This document shows positions 42,823 to 51,287 of a stretch of DNA of 64,000 nt, in pieces. Made by a program: the position numbers and the translations under genes. The notes beneath the pieces are model-generated. The model saw only the letters and a list, made by a program, of their open reading frames with translations, was not told the origin of the DNA and did no database searches. The stretch's first letter is position 1; each line of letters opens with the position of its first letter. This DNA is from Nitrospirota bacterium (lineage in GTDB: Bacteria; Nitrospirota; UBA9217): the NCBI GenBank assembly GCA_023229435.1, contig JALNZF010000008.1:1-64000 (forward strand), in the 5' to 3' direction.

Positions 42823-43938
42823 ATGTCTGATGAAGATTTAGCAGAGAGAATCGCCCAGCTTGAGCAGGATCTGAATGAATCCCGTGCCCACGAGAAAACA
42901 CTGGGCGACCTGCTCGAAAAAAAGCTGAACGAAGTTTATATCCATTACCATATCTCGCGCACCATCGGTTCCCTTCTGGACCTGCGGGAGATGCTGCGGC
43001 AGGTGTTCGACATCATCCAGAAATCCCTTTCCTTCGAGCGGATATCGGTCTATTTGCTCGATGAAAAGATGGAAAATCTCGATCTTGTCTTTTACAGCGG
43101 ACTCGACATTCATGACAAAATATCCCTGCGGATCGGCGAAGGCACGCCCGGAAGAATCGCGGAGAACGGCGAGCATGTCCATATTCACAACCTTGCCGTG
43201 TTCTATGAGACCTTCAATGACTTTGTCCACATTCCGGGAGAGGAAAAGCTCAATGGATCGTACATCGGCATCGCGCTCAAGGCGCACAATACGACCATCG
43301 GCATCATCGGCATGGACAGTTCCGCCAAGTACGGGCTGAGCGTGGACGACATGGATTTCATGGCCATCCTTTCCTACCAGCTGGCCGCCGGTATCGAGAA
43401 ATCCCGGCTCTTCGACAAAATTCAGCAGCTGTCGCAGCACGACGGCCTCACCGGTCTCTATAACTACCGGATGTTCCTTGAAAAGCTTGAACAGGAGATC
43501 AACAGGCTGCAGAGGACCGGGAAAACGCTCTCGCTCATAATGCTCGATATCGACCACTTCAAACAGTTCAACGACAACTTCGGCCACCAGGTAGGTGATG
43601 CCGTCCTGAAAGAGCTTGCCGTGATCATGCTGGCGCAGAGCAGAAGCCATAGCATTGACATCTGCTGCCGTTACGGCGGGGAGGAATTCGCCATAATCAT
43701 GCCCGAGTTGGATCATGATAACGCGATGATCGTGGCCGAACGCCTTAGAAAAACGGTGGAGAACCATATGTTTCCGCTCAAGGACAATAAACGGGAAGGC
43801 AAAGTTACCATCAGCCTCGGGGTTGCCGCTTTCAAGAGCGGCGAAGAACTTACCCCCGAGAAGCTCACGAAAAAAGCCGATGATGCGCTGTATGCTTCAA
43901 AAAGAAACGGGAGAAACCGGGTAAGTTTCACTCAGTAG
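42823..43938 (+). CDS. GAF-GGDEF diguanylate cyclase
   Basis: 371 residues: coiled coil (1-45), GAF domain (about 60-200), then a complete GGDEF domain with LMLDIDHFKQFNDNFGHQVGD and the active site RYGGEEFAII. The upstream inhibitory RxxD site is not intact (HSID at the expected position). It should synthesise c-di-GMP, controlled by ligand binding to GAF. The start has CCGGAG five bases upstream. c-di-GMP could act on PilZ proteins such as the receiver-PilZ protein here, though that one looks degenerate. Confidence 0.92.
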   Translation: MSDEDLAERIAQLEQDLNESRAHEKTLGDLLEKKLNEVYIHYHISRTIGSLLDLREMLRQVFDIIQKSLSFERISVYLLDEKMENLDLVFYSGLDIHDKISLRIGEGTPGRIAENGEHVHIHNLAVFYETFNDFVHIPGEEKLNGSYIGIALKAHNTTIGIIGMDSSAKYGLSVDDMDFMAILSYQLAAGIEKSRLFDKIQQLSQHDGLTGLYNYRMFLEKLEQEINRLQRTGKTLSLIMLDIDHFKQFNDNFGHQVGDAVLKELAVIMLAQSRSHSIDICCRYGGEEFAIIMPELDHDNAMIVAERLRKTVENHMFPLKDNKREGKVTISLGVAAFKSGEELTPEKLTKKADDALYASKRNGRNRVSFTQ

Positions 43939-44125
43939 GGAAATAAACGGGGAAACGGCATTTGCCGCGGATTACTGCGGATAAAGCTCGGATACCATCA
44001 GATTTTCCCGGACACATCACCGCATATCGATTTCAACATCCAACATCAACAAGTCAGGTTCACCAAGCGGAATCCCCGGAAAACAAGACATCATTATTTC
44101 AGCATCATCGTGTCAGACCCTGACT

Positions 44126-44914
44126 TCACTGTTGCCGGACCATCATCTTATTCAGGTGTTCCATGAATCCGATTGCCCGCTGCCTGCCCGCGCCGTCCTG
44201 TTCAAGGGTTGCATACTTGCTGACATACTTCATCGCCATATCATACTTCCCCGCCTGCTCCAGTGCCAGGGCCACGTTCCAGTATCGAGCCGGGACATCC
44301 GGCTGTTGTTCGATCGCCTTTAAAAAATATTGTAAGGCATTTTCGTAATCTTTTTTAAACATTAAAACCTGTCCCATGGTATTGAGCGCCTGCGGCAGAT
44401 TGGGGTCAGAGGTAAGCGCAGTCTGCGCGAGCGAGGCGGCCTCTTCATATCGCCCCGTCTGCAGCAGCGCGATCGACAGATTATTCAGAAGGCTGGCATC
44501 ATTGCGCGCATGGCGCAGTCCCGTCTGCCACGCGGAAATCGCGTCATCCATGCGATTCATCCTGAAATAGACCACGCCGATCTCCCGGTACAGGTCGCGC
44601 AGAGGAACGCTGCCGTCGTCCTTTAAGGCGAGTACGGTATTGAATTCCCGGAGTGCCTCTTCAAGACGGCCTACCGTGGAAAGCGCCTGGCCGTAATTCT
44701 CATGGGCTCTGCGCTTGTTCGGAGAAGTTTTCGTAATGTTGCCCCAGAGGGTTATAAAATCCTTATAGATGCTGTTTCTCTGAAATGCGGTCGCGGCAAG
44801 GGCACAGATGATAACAAGGGAGAGCATCAGCGTTGTGATCGATACGCCGGCTGATTTTTCGCTTATTGCCGTTCTTGCAGTATCGGTTGTTTTGTCCCTT
44901 TTCGTTTTTCTCAT
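44126..44914 (-). CDS. Membrane-anchored tetratricopeptide-repeat protein
   Basis: 262 residues: one N-terminal membrane helix (VSITTLMLSLVIICALAATAF) and about five TPR units (AHENYGQALSTVGRLEEALREF, YREIGVVYFRMNRMDDAISAW, LLNNLSIALLQTGRYEEAA, ALNTMGQVLMFKKDYENALQYF, YWNVALALEQAGKYDMAM, each quoted partly). It would be a periplasmic or cytoplasmic protein-interaction scaffold. The N-terminal region recalls the C-terminal end of larger TPR membrane proteins (NSIYKDFITLWGNI), so it could be a trimmed relative of an O-GlcNAc/Tmtc-like family. Confidence 0.8.
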   Translation of the reverse strand: MRKTKRDKTTDTARTAISEKSAGVSITTLMLSLVIICALAATAFQRNSIYKDFITLWGNITKTSPNKRRAHENYGQALSTVGRLEEALREFNTVLALKDDGSVPLRDLYREIGVVYFRMNRMDDAISAWQTGLRHARNDASLLNNLSIALLQTGRYEEAASLAQTALTSDPNLPQALNTMGQVLMFKKDYENALQYFLKAIEQQPDVPARYWNVALALEQAGKYDMAMKYVSKYATLEQDGAGRQRAIGFMEHLNKMMVRQQ

Positions 44915-45012
44915 GGCAATATTCTAGTATCCTCTCCGCGTTGATGTCAAGATAAATGAGCGGTCTTTCGACTCCGAGGTACCCTGCTCGCATGATGGTT
45001 GGAAGCACTACG

Positions 45013-46089
45013 CTATTTCATCCGCTCCATGACCGTTCCCGGATAATAGCGCGACAGGATCGATTTGAAATCATGGCCTTTCCCCGCCATTTCCTTCGCG
45101 CCCCACTGACAGAGTCCCACCCCGTGCCCCCTGCCCCTGCCCGAAAATACCGCTTCACCCTCAGACAACTCCAGCTCAAAAAAAAGGCTCGGGATCTCTG
45201 TAGTGCCGAGTGCGGCTCGAATGATCTCAGCCGGAACGGTTGTTGCGCCGCGCGCGGACCGAATGGTGACATTCATGACCCTGCCGGCGGGGGTGATGCC
45301 CGCTATGCTCATAGCCGTAATGTCGTCAACGCGAAATCCCTGACGCCTCAACGCAGCGGAGACATGGAAAACGCTCACCCGCTTTTCCCAGAACTCATCC
45401 TTGAGAATATTCTGACACTCGCAGTCGACCCCCTTGAGATAGGGTGCATCAATGCCCCACATGAGAGAGGCATTCTCCGTATGTCCCCCGCAGTTGGCGT
45501 GATAGAATGCGGGGATTAATTCCCCCCGATACGTCAGAATAAGCCCTCTGGTCTCCTTTACCGCCCGCACCGCGTTTATCTGCTCGCCATTTGCGCCGTT
45601 ATATACCTGGCTCATGATCGTCGCGAGAATATGGTACGGTTTTTTCCCTGCAGTTCGTTTTTCGTAGAGCGCATAGGTCCGCGATGCCACGGCCTGCGCC
45701 TTCAGCGCTTCGAACTCCCAATCGGGCGGGATTTCAGCGGCGATCACCCCCCCGAGATACTCCTCAAGGTCAAGATCGTTCACAACAAGGAGAAGCCCGT
45801 TCTTTTTCTTTCTCAGTTCCAACCAGCCCCGGTAACGTTTGCCGTTCACCTGGGTGAACGCGTCAATTGATCTGATCCGCACCGGTTTTCCACCTACGGA
45901 CGCGGGAGTGAATCGCAGTAATTTCTGATGACCGCCCGACGGCGACCCGGCGATCAATAAATCTGAAGAGGATTTGATCGAAACGACCCTTTGATCATCG
46001 GCGATAGCGACACGGATATTTTCAGAGGCGGAAACGGGCAGAGCGAACAACACAACGACCGCGATACAGAACAGGAGGGAATATTTCAT
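45013..46089 (-). CDS. SpoIID/LytB-domain exported protein
   Basis: 358 residues with a signal peptide (MKYSLLFCIAVVVLFALPVSA) and a SpoIID domain: catalytic Glu in GGVIAAEIPPDWEFEALKAQAVASRTYAL, then YHANCGGHTENASLMWG and the C-terminal GRGHGVGLCQWGAKEMAGKG. SpoIID-type enzymes cleave denuded glycan strands; in Gram-negatives such proteins occur without sporulation. GAGGGG precedes the chosen ATG; a TTG two codons upstream is also open. Confidence 0.9.
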   Translation of the reverse strand: MKYSLLFCIAVVVLFALPVSASENIRVAIADDQRVVSIKSSSDLLIAGSPSGGHQKLLRFTPASVGGKPVRIRSIDAFTQVNGKRYRGWLELRKKKNGLLLVVNDLDLEEYLGGVIAAEIPPDWEFEALKAQAVASRTYALYEKRTAGKKPYHILATIMSQVYNGANGEQINAVRAVKETRGLILTYRGELIPAFYHANCGGHTENASLMWGIDAPYLKGVDCECQNILKDEFWEKRVSVFHVSAALRRQGFRVDDITAMSIAGITPAGRVMNVTIRSARGATTVPAEIIRAALGTTEIPSLFFELELSEGEAVFSGRGRGHGVGLCQWGAKEMAGKGHDFKSILSRYYPGTVMERMK

Positions 46090-46099
46090 ATACAAATTC

Positions 46100-46183
46100 C
46101 CCTCACCCCCCGCCCTCTCCCCATCGGGGCGAGGGCGTGTTTAACTTCCTCTCCCCCGAGGGGAGAGGATTGAGGTGAGGGTA
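46100..46183. repeat. GC-rich CCCTCACCCC/GGGGTGAGGG-type dispersed repeat
   Basis: CCCTCACCCCCCGCCCTCTCC and its partner GGGGAGAGGATTGAGGTGAGG form an inverted repeat around a CCTCTCCCCCGAGGGGAG hairpin, with CCCCATCGGGGCGAGGG inside. Words of this sort are common in intergenic DNA of many bacteria. Confidence 0.6.
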
Positions 46184-46213
46184 ACTTTTCACACCCTGTC
46201 GTGAACGGAAGTC

Positions 46214-46747
46214 TCATGAACGCTTTTCGTATCTTTCTTTTTCACTGTAGATACAACCGCAGTATTGCTGCCGGTAGAGCCCCATGGCCCTGGACTCCAC
46301 GATCCCCTCCCGCCAGCCGCTTCGGAAATCCTCGTAATAGAACTCGATGCCGTGTTCCGATGCAGTCTCGTGAGCTATTCCTTTGATCAGGTCATGCTTC
46401 TGATACTTGCTGTACAGAAGAGAGCTGGTGAACACACCAACCTTCTTTTCCCGGGCCGCAGCGGCGGCGGCATCCAGTCTCATGCGGTAACAATGCTCAC
46501 ACCTCCGGGTCCCTGTGCCCGCGATACGAAGAAGGAACGAATCGAGGTCGTAGCCGTCCCGATAGTGGGTCTCAAGACCCACGCGTGCCGAGAACTCCCT
46601 GACCGTATCTATCCTTTTTTTGTATTCCTGATAGGGATGGATATTCGGATTATAAAAATATCCTGCAGGATTAAATCCTTCTTCCTTCAGCCTGAAATAC
46701 GGATAGAGCGCGCAGGGAGCGCAGCAGATATGGAGAAATATGTTCAT
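46214..46747 (-). CDS. queH: Epoxyqueuosine reductase QueH
   Basis: 177 residues. Conserved Cys groups HICCAPCALYP, RRCEHCYRMRLDAAA and RQQYCGCIYS and the segment SLLYSKYQKHDLIK identify QueH, the non-cobalamin enzyme that reduces epoxyqueuosine to queuosine in tRNA (iron-sulfur and metal bound by these Cys). Length matches the family. It is downstream of ruvB on the same strand by 86 bases of repeat-like spacer. Confidence 0.93.
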   Translation of the reverse strand: MNIFLHICCAPCALYPYFRLKEEGFNPAGYFYNPNIHPYQEYKKRIDTVREFSARVGLETHYRDGYDLDSFLLRIAGTGTRRCEHCYRMRLDAAAAAAREKKVGVFTSSLLYSKYQKHDLIKGIAHETASEHGIEFYYEDFRSGWREGIVESRAMGLYRQQYCGCIYSEKERYEKRS

Positions 46748-46833
46748 TGTTTCAGACTTTCAACGAGACAAATAAAGCTGAACTACGGAGTCTTTTTCCT
46801 GACTTCTGACTTCTTTTTTCTGCCCCGTCTTTT

Positions 46834-47853
46834 TTACAATAGTCTTTCCTGATTTGATGCGGGCTTTTTTCTGCCGAAGTATTCATACGCAAGGCGCGTT
46901 GCCTGCCTGCCCCGGGGAGTACGGTCGAGAAAACCTTCCTGGATCAGAAAGGGCTCATACACATCCTCGAGCGTGTCCTTTTCTTCGCTCAGCGCTGCTG
47001 CAAGGGTTTCGAGGCCTACCGGCCCTCCTTCGAACTTGTCGATGATCGTCAAGAGAAGTCTCCGGTCCATTTGATCAAACCCTTTTGCGTCAACTTCAAG
47101 ACGGTCCATGGAGCTCTCGACAAGCTCCTTCGTGATCGCCCCGTCGCCCTCCACCTGTGCGTAATCCCTTACCCTTCGGAGCAGACGGTTGACGATCCGC
47201 GGCGTACCGCGGGAGCGGCGGGCTATCTCGGCGGCCGCGGCTGCATCGATCTTCGTTCGCAGAAGATCCGCCGAACGCTGCACAATGGTCCTCAGTTCGT
47301 CGGGGGAATAGAAGTTGAGTCTGTCGATCACTCCGAAACGGTCCCGGAGCGGCGACGTCAGGAGACCGGTTCTCGTAGTCGCCCCCACAAGCGTAAAGTT
47401 CGGCAAATCAAGCTTGATGGAGCGCGCTCCCGGTCCCTGGCCGATAATGATGTCGAGCTGAAAATCCTCCATCGCCGGATACAGGATCTCTTCGACCACC
47501 CGGTTCAGCCGGTGGATCTCGTCGATGAACAGGACGTCACGCTCCTGAAGATTCGTAAGGATCGCGGCCAGGTCGCCGGCGCGTTCGAGCACCGGGCCGG
47601 ACGTGGACTTGATGTTCACGCCCAGCTCATGCGCGATAATGTTCGCGAGCGTGGTCTTGCCGAGCCCCGGCGGTCCGCAGAACAACACGTGATCGAGAGC
47701 CTCACCCCTGCCCTTGGCGGCCTCGATGAAGACGCGCAGGTTTTCCTTGATCCTGTCCTGGCCCACGAAATCCTCGAAGCGGACCGGTCTCAGGCTCCTG
47801 TCGAGCTGCACATCGTCATCGTTCTGTTCGGGTTCTATGATCCTCTCCGGCAT
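46834..47853 (-). CDS. ruvB: Holliday junction branch-migration ATPase RuvB
   Basis: 339 residues. FEDFVGQDRIKENLRVFIEAA, Walker A CGPPGLGKTTLANI, Walker B VLFIDEIHRL, sensor GATTRTGLLTSPLRDRFG and the winged-helix end FLDRTPRGRQATRLAYEYF. It drives branch migration with RuvA and supports RuvC. Order ruvC-ruvA-ruvB is classical. Start at MPERII follows GGGAGAGGG; ATG five codons upstream is the alternative. Confidence 0.96.
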   Translation of the reverse strand: MPERIIEPEQNDDDVQLDRSLRPVRFEDFVGQDRIKENLRVFIEAAKGRGEALDHVLFCGPPGLGKTTLANIIAHELGVNIKSTSGPVLERAGDLAAILTNLQERDVLFIDEIHRLNRVVEEILYPAMEDFQLDIIIGQGPGARSIKLDLPNFTLVGATTRTGLLTSPLRDRFGVIDRLNFYSPDELRTIVQRSADLLRTKIDAAAAAEIARRSRGTPRIVNRLLRRVRDYAQVEGDGAITKELVESSMDRLEVDAKGFDQMDRRLLLTIIDKFEGGPVGLETLAAALSEEKDTLEDVYEPFLIQEGFLDRTPRGRQATRLAYEYFGRKKPASNQERLL

Positions 47854-47889
47854 TACCCTCTCCCTCATTGCTCACCAAACAACAGCGGG

Positions 47890-48492
47890 CTACCTCTTCA
47901 TCAACAGGTGCAACGCTTCCCTTACCAGTTCTTCGACCCCGAGGTCGGGACGCGCATGTCTGATTTTTCTGACGGTTTCTTCCGCTTGCGGCCTCTTATA
48001 TCCAAGATTCACGAGCGCTGATATGACATCTTCACTGTCATCCGACAATACAGCAGAACCTGATAATGACGGAAGAATCGAAGGAACAACCAGCTTCATC
48101 TTGTCTTTCAGTTCAAGGACCATGCGGGCCGCGGTCTTTTTCCCGATGCCGGGGATCATGCAGAGCCTTGAATCATCGGAGGCCTGAATAGCGTGTGAAA
48201 GGTCCTGGACGGAGAGGCTGGAAAGGATCGCAAGCGCAAGTTTGGGACCGATACCGGACACGCCCAGGAGCAGCAAAAACATGTTCTTTTCCGCCTCGGT
48301 TAAAAAACCGAAGAGGGAAAGCGAGTCTTCGCGCAGATGGGTATGAATATGGAGACTGACGTCCTCTCCGTCATCAGGGATCCCGCAAGAGGTCGAGAGC
48401 GGCACGGAGACCTGATAACCGACGCCGGCAACATCGATGATCAGATGGTCGGTGGCCTTGTGCCTCAGTCTGCCTGAAAGCCATGCGATCAT
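47890..48492 (-). CDS. ruvA: Holliday junction DNA helicase subunit RuvA
   Basis: 200 residues: OB-fold (MIAWLSGRLRHKATDHLIIDVAGVGYQV in part), two helix-hairpin-helix motifs (LLGVSGIGPKLALAILSSL, LCMIPGIGKKTAARMVLEL) and the flexible C-terminal RuvB-binding domain (ALVNLGYKRPQAEETVRKI). Four bases downstream of ruvC. Confidence 0.96.
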   Translation of the reverse strand: MIAWLSGRLRHKATDHLIIDVAGVGYQVSVPLSTSCGIPDDGEDVSLHIHTHLREDSLSLFGFLTEAEKNMFLLLLGVSGIGPKLALAILSSLSVQDLSHAIQASDDSRLCMIPGIGKKTAARMVLELKDKMKLVVPSILPSLSGSAVLSDDSEDVISALVNLGYKRPQAEETVRKIRHARPDLGVEELVREALHLLMKR

Positions 48493-48496
48493 ACGA

Positions 48497-49060
48497 TCAG
48501 GCCTGCGTCCCGCGGATACCGGCGTGCCTGAAACCGCTCACGCCTCTCCCGGATTGCCGCAGGGAAGATGAGTTTTTAAGAATTTCCCTGAGCCGCGAAG
48601 AATGGATATGACAGATCGCTGCGGCAAGCGCGTCGGCCGCGTCAGCGGGATGGGGAACCTTGGGAAGATCGAGCAAGGTCTTGACCATCATTTGCACCTG
48701 TTTTTTTTCGGCTTTGCCGTTTCCCACCACCGCCTGTTTTACCTCGAGCGGGGCATATTCGAATACCGGCAATCCGGCATTCATAGCCGCGAGAATCGCA
48801 ACACCCCGCGCGTGCCCGAGCTTAAGCGCGGATTGAATATTCTTGGAGACGAACAGGTCCTCAACCACGACCACCTGCGGCCGGTGCTTGGCAATGATCT
48901 TCTCAAGCTCTTCATATATTTTTTTGAGCCTCAGGGGAAACGGCTGTTTTGCCGACGGACTGATGCCTCCCGATACCACGTGGAACAACTTATGGTCCTC
49001 CTCCATTACGATCCCGTAACCGGTCGTCAGCGTCCCCGGATCAATTCCCAGCACCTTCAT
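48497..49060 (-). CDS. ruvC: Holliday junction resolvase RuvC
   Basis: 187 residues. Catalytic acidic residues are in VLGIDPGTLTTGYG (Asp7), VVVVEDLFVSKN and HPADAADALAAAICH. It cuts Holliday junctions symmetrically. The C-terminal extension (about 20 residues after RLREIL) is longer than usual and is not conserved. First gene of ruvCAB. Confidence 0.96.
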   Translation of the reverse strand: MKVLGIDPGTLTTGYGIVMEEDHKLFHVVSGGISPSAKQPFPLRLKKIYEELEKIIAKHRPQVVVVEDLFVSKNIQSALKLGHARGVAILAAMNAGLPVFEYAPLEVKQAVVGNGKAEKKQVQMMVKTLLDLPKVPHPADAADALAAAICHIHSSRLREILKNSSSLRQSGRGVSGFRHAGIRGTQA

Positions 49061-49074
49061 AACCCCCCCCTATA

Positions 49075-49180
49075 AACGTCATTGCAAAATGCAAAGTGCA
49101 GAGTGCAAAATGTAAAATAAAATAAGCGGTTCATAGACTTTGCAATTTGCATTTTGCAATTTGCATTCGGCGTGCGAAGC
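49075..49180. repeat. TTGCATTTTGCA-type word repeat (ruvC-yebC gap)
   Basis: ATTGCAAAATGCAAAGTGC faces TTTGCAATTTGCATTTTGC in opposite orientation, forming a long imperfect palindrome rich in TGCA words. Related elements lie at 49955-50045 and 61905-61985. Confidence 0.6.
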
Positions 49181-49186
49181 ATGCCG

Positions 49187-49930
49187 CTACACCGCGTTCA
49201 AAATCTCTTCCGGTATGTCGAAGTTGGCATACACATTCTGGACATCGTCATTGTCCTCGAGCGTCTCCACCAGTCGGAGCATTTGCTGAGCTTCTTTGCC
49301 GTCGAGTTTTACGTAGGTCTGCGGGATCATGGTGATCTCGGCAACCTCCAGGGAAACACCCGCATCTTCGAGCGACTTCCGCACCTTTTCAAAATCGTTC
49401 AGCGCCGTCGTGACAACGAAATTGTCGTCCTCAGGCTGCATGTCCTCGGCCCCTGCGTCGAGGGCCAGCGTCATAAGCTTTTCCTCATCGACCTTGGCGC
49501 TGTTGACCACAAGATACCCCTTCTTGTGGAACATCCAGGAAACGCATCCTGCTTCGCCCATATTGCCGCCGGCCTTGCTGAAGATATTACGGATCTCGGA
49601 TACCGTCCTGTTCCGGTTGTCGGTCATGGACTCGATAATGACCGCTACGCCGCCCGGCCCGTATCCCTCGTAGATTATCTCCTCGTACGAGACCCCCGGC
49701 AGTTCACCCGTGCCTTTCTGGATCGCGCGCTTGATATTCTCGGCCGGCAGGCTGATCGATTTCGCCTTGGCGACCGCGGTCCTGAGCCGCGGATTACCGT
49801 TGGGATCACCACCGCCCAGTCTGGCCGCCACGGTGATCTCCTTCCCGATCTTTGTAAAGCTTTTTCCACGCTTCGCATCAGTTGCGGCTTTCTTGTGTTT
49901 CGTTGTTGCCCACTTTGAATGACCTGACAT
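49187..49930 (-). CDS. YebC/PmpR-family DNA-binding regulator
   Basis: 247 residues, full length: MSGHSKWATTKHKKAATDAKRGKSFTKI (ends only) at the N-terminus, GVAVIIESMTDNRNRTVSEIRNIFSKAGG in the middle and the C-terminal MIPQTYVKLDGKEAQQMLRLVETLEDNDDVQNVY region. YebC proteins are transcription regulators and, as now known for some, help translation past proline stretches. It is commonly found upstream of ruvC as here. Confidence 0.95.
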   Translation of the reverse strand: MSGHSKWATTKHKKAATDAKRGKSFTKIGKEITVAARLGGGDPNGNPRLRTAVAKAKSISLPAENIKRAIQKGTGELPGVSYEEIIYEGYGPGGVAVIIESMTDNRNRTVSEIRNIFSKAGGNMGEAGCVSWMFHKKGYLVVNSAKVDEEKLMTLALDAGAEDMQPEDDNFVVTTALNDFEKVRKSLEDAGVSLEVAEITMIPQTYVKLDGKEAQQMLRLVETLEDNDDVQNVYANFDIPEEILNAV

Positions 49931-49954
49931 GAAACCTCCTGTAATTCAGATAAA

Positions 49955-50045
49955 TATTGCAAAATGCAAATTTGCGATTCGCAAAATTAGCTTCACCTTT
50001 GCACTTTGAATTTTTCATTTTACAATTTGCATTCAGCAGTTATGG
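49955..50045. repeat. TTGCATTTTGCA-type word repeat, second copy
   Basis: TATTGCAAAATGCAAATTTGC faces CTTTGCACTTTGAATTTTTCATTTTACAATTTGCATT in part-inverted form. Same family as 49075-49180. Confidence 0.55.
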
Positions 50046-50052
50046 ATTGCAG

Positions 50053-51054
50053 CTACTCATGCTCCATTTCTTCCTTGGGTTTTGTGAAGATCATCCGTCC
50101 CGCCGCGGTCTGGAGCACGCTGGTAACCGCCACATCCACGTTCTTGTTCATGTGCTTGCGGCCGTTCTCCACCACGATCATCGTGCCGTCGTCAAGATAG
50201 GCCACTCCCTGACCCAGTTCCTTGCCCTCTTTGAGAACGAACACCCGCATGCTCTCTCCCGGAAGCGCCACGGGCTTCACGGCATTCGACAGGTCGTTGA
50301 TATTCAGGATCTTGACGCCCTGAAGTTCCGCGACCTTGTTGAGGTTGAAGTCGTTTGTGATGACCTTGGCGCCGAGCGACTTGGCCAGGGCGATCAGTTT
50401 ACTGTCCACTTCACGTATCTTTGGGAAATCCTCTTCAGTGATCCGGACCTCCATGTGGCTCATCTTCTGGATACGGTGCAGAATATCGAGTCCGCGCCTT
50501 CCCCGCGCCCGCTTGAGGGAATCCGAGGAATCGGCAATATGCTGGAGTTCGTGAAGGATGAACTGCGGGATGAGGATCGTGCCGTCGAGGAATTCGGTCT
50601 CGCACACGTCCGCGATCCTCCCGTCGATGATCACGCTCGTGTCCATGATCTTGGTGTTCTCTTCCGCACCGCCTTTGAAGAGCTTTTTTAAGTTCGCGGG
50701 GTTGAACTTCTCGCCCTCCCGGATACCAATGACAATGCCTATGTAGCCGAAGAAACCGTTCATGAGCAGAAGAATGAATTGCACGATGCTGCGATCAAGC
50801 GGTACGTACTTGAGGGGTGCGGCGATGATGGTGGCCGACGTCAGGCCGAGGATAAAACCGAGTATCCCGCCGATAATAACCTTTAAGGCGACTCTTCTGA
50901 ACAGATATTCAGTAAGAATGATCATGATCGCAACACCGCACCCAACGGCCATGCCTTCGACTTTGCTGACCTGATCATACAGCTGTGTGGCCTCATAGTA
51001 ACCAAGAAGCGTGCTTAATAAAACAAACAATATACGGATGAGGATAAGTCCCAT
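50053..51054 (-). CDS. Membrane PIN/TRAM-domain protein (YacL-like)
   Basis: 333 residues: four N-terminal membrane helices, then a PIN domain (KIMDTSVIIDGRIADVCETEF with catalytic Asp; SLKRARGRRGLDIL; VDSKLIALAKSLGAKVITNDFNLNKVAEL in part) and a C-terminal TRAM domain (ESMRVFVLKEGKELGQGVAYLDDGTMIVVE in part). PIN domains are Mg-dependent RNases. The start at MGLILIRIL follows AAGGGAGGTGAG; the upstream extension is excluded. Confidence 0.92.
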   Translation of the reverse strand: MGLILIRILFVLLSTLLGYYEATQLYDQVSKVEGMAVGCGVAIMIILTEYLFRRVALKVIIGGILGFILGLTSATIIAAPLKYVPLDRSIVQFILLLMNGFFGYIGIVIGIREGEKFNPANLKKLFKGGAEENTKIMDTSVIIDGRIADVCETEFLDGTILIPQFILHELQHIADSSDSLKRARGRRGLDILHRIQKMSHMEVRITEEDFPKIREVDSKLIALAKSLGAKVITNDFNLNKVAELQGVKILNINDLSNAVKPVALPGESMRVFVLKEGKELGQGVAYLDDGTMIVVENGRKHMNKNVDVAVTSVLQTAAGRMIFTKPKEEMEHE

Positions 51055-51287
51055 TGTTCTCACCTCCCTTGATAAAATAGAAAATAAAATAAATGATGCG
51101 GGTTTCAAGCCTCTTGCAAATATTTTCCTGCTGTCCTTCCTGCGGCGACCCACAGCCGGGATCTCGTGCTCACCGCTTGAAAAACCATATCACCGGCAAA
51201 TGTCCGGCGGTGATGACGGACCGTTTCGCAAGAACCTTATATACTACCTGTCTGTGAGGGAACCGTGCCACCGTTGAGGAAGCGAGG

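Noticed and set aside
49075..50045. Possible CRISPR-like repeats
   Set aside because: The TTGCA words are inverted and irregular, with no unique spacers of constant length and no cas genes nearby.
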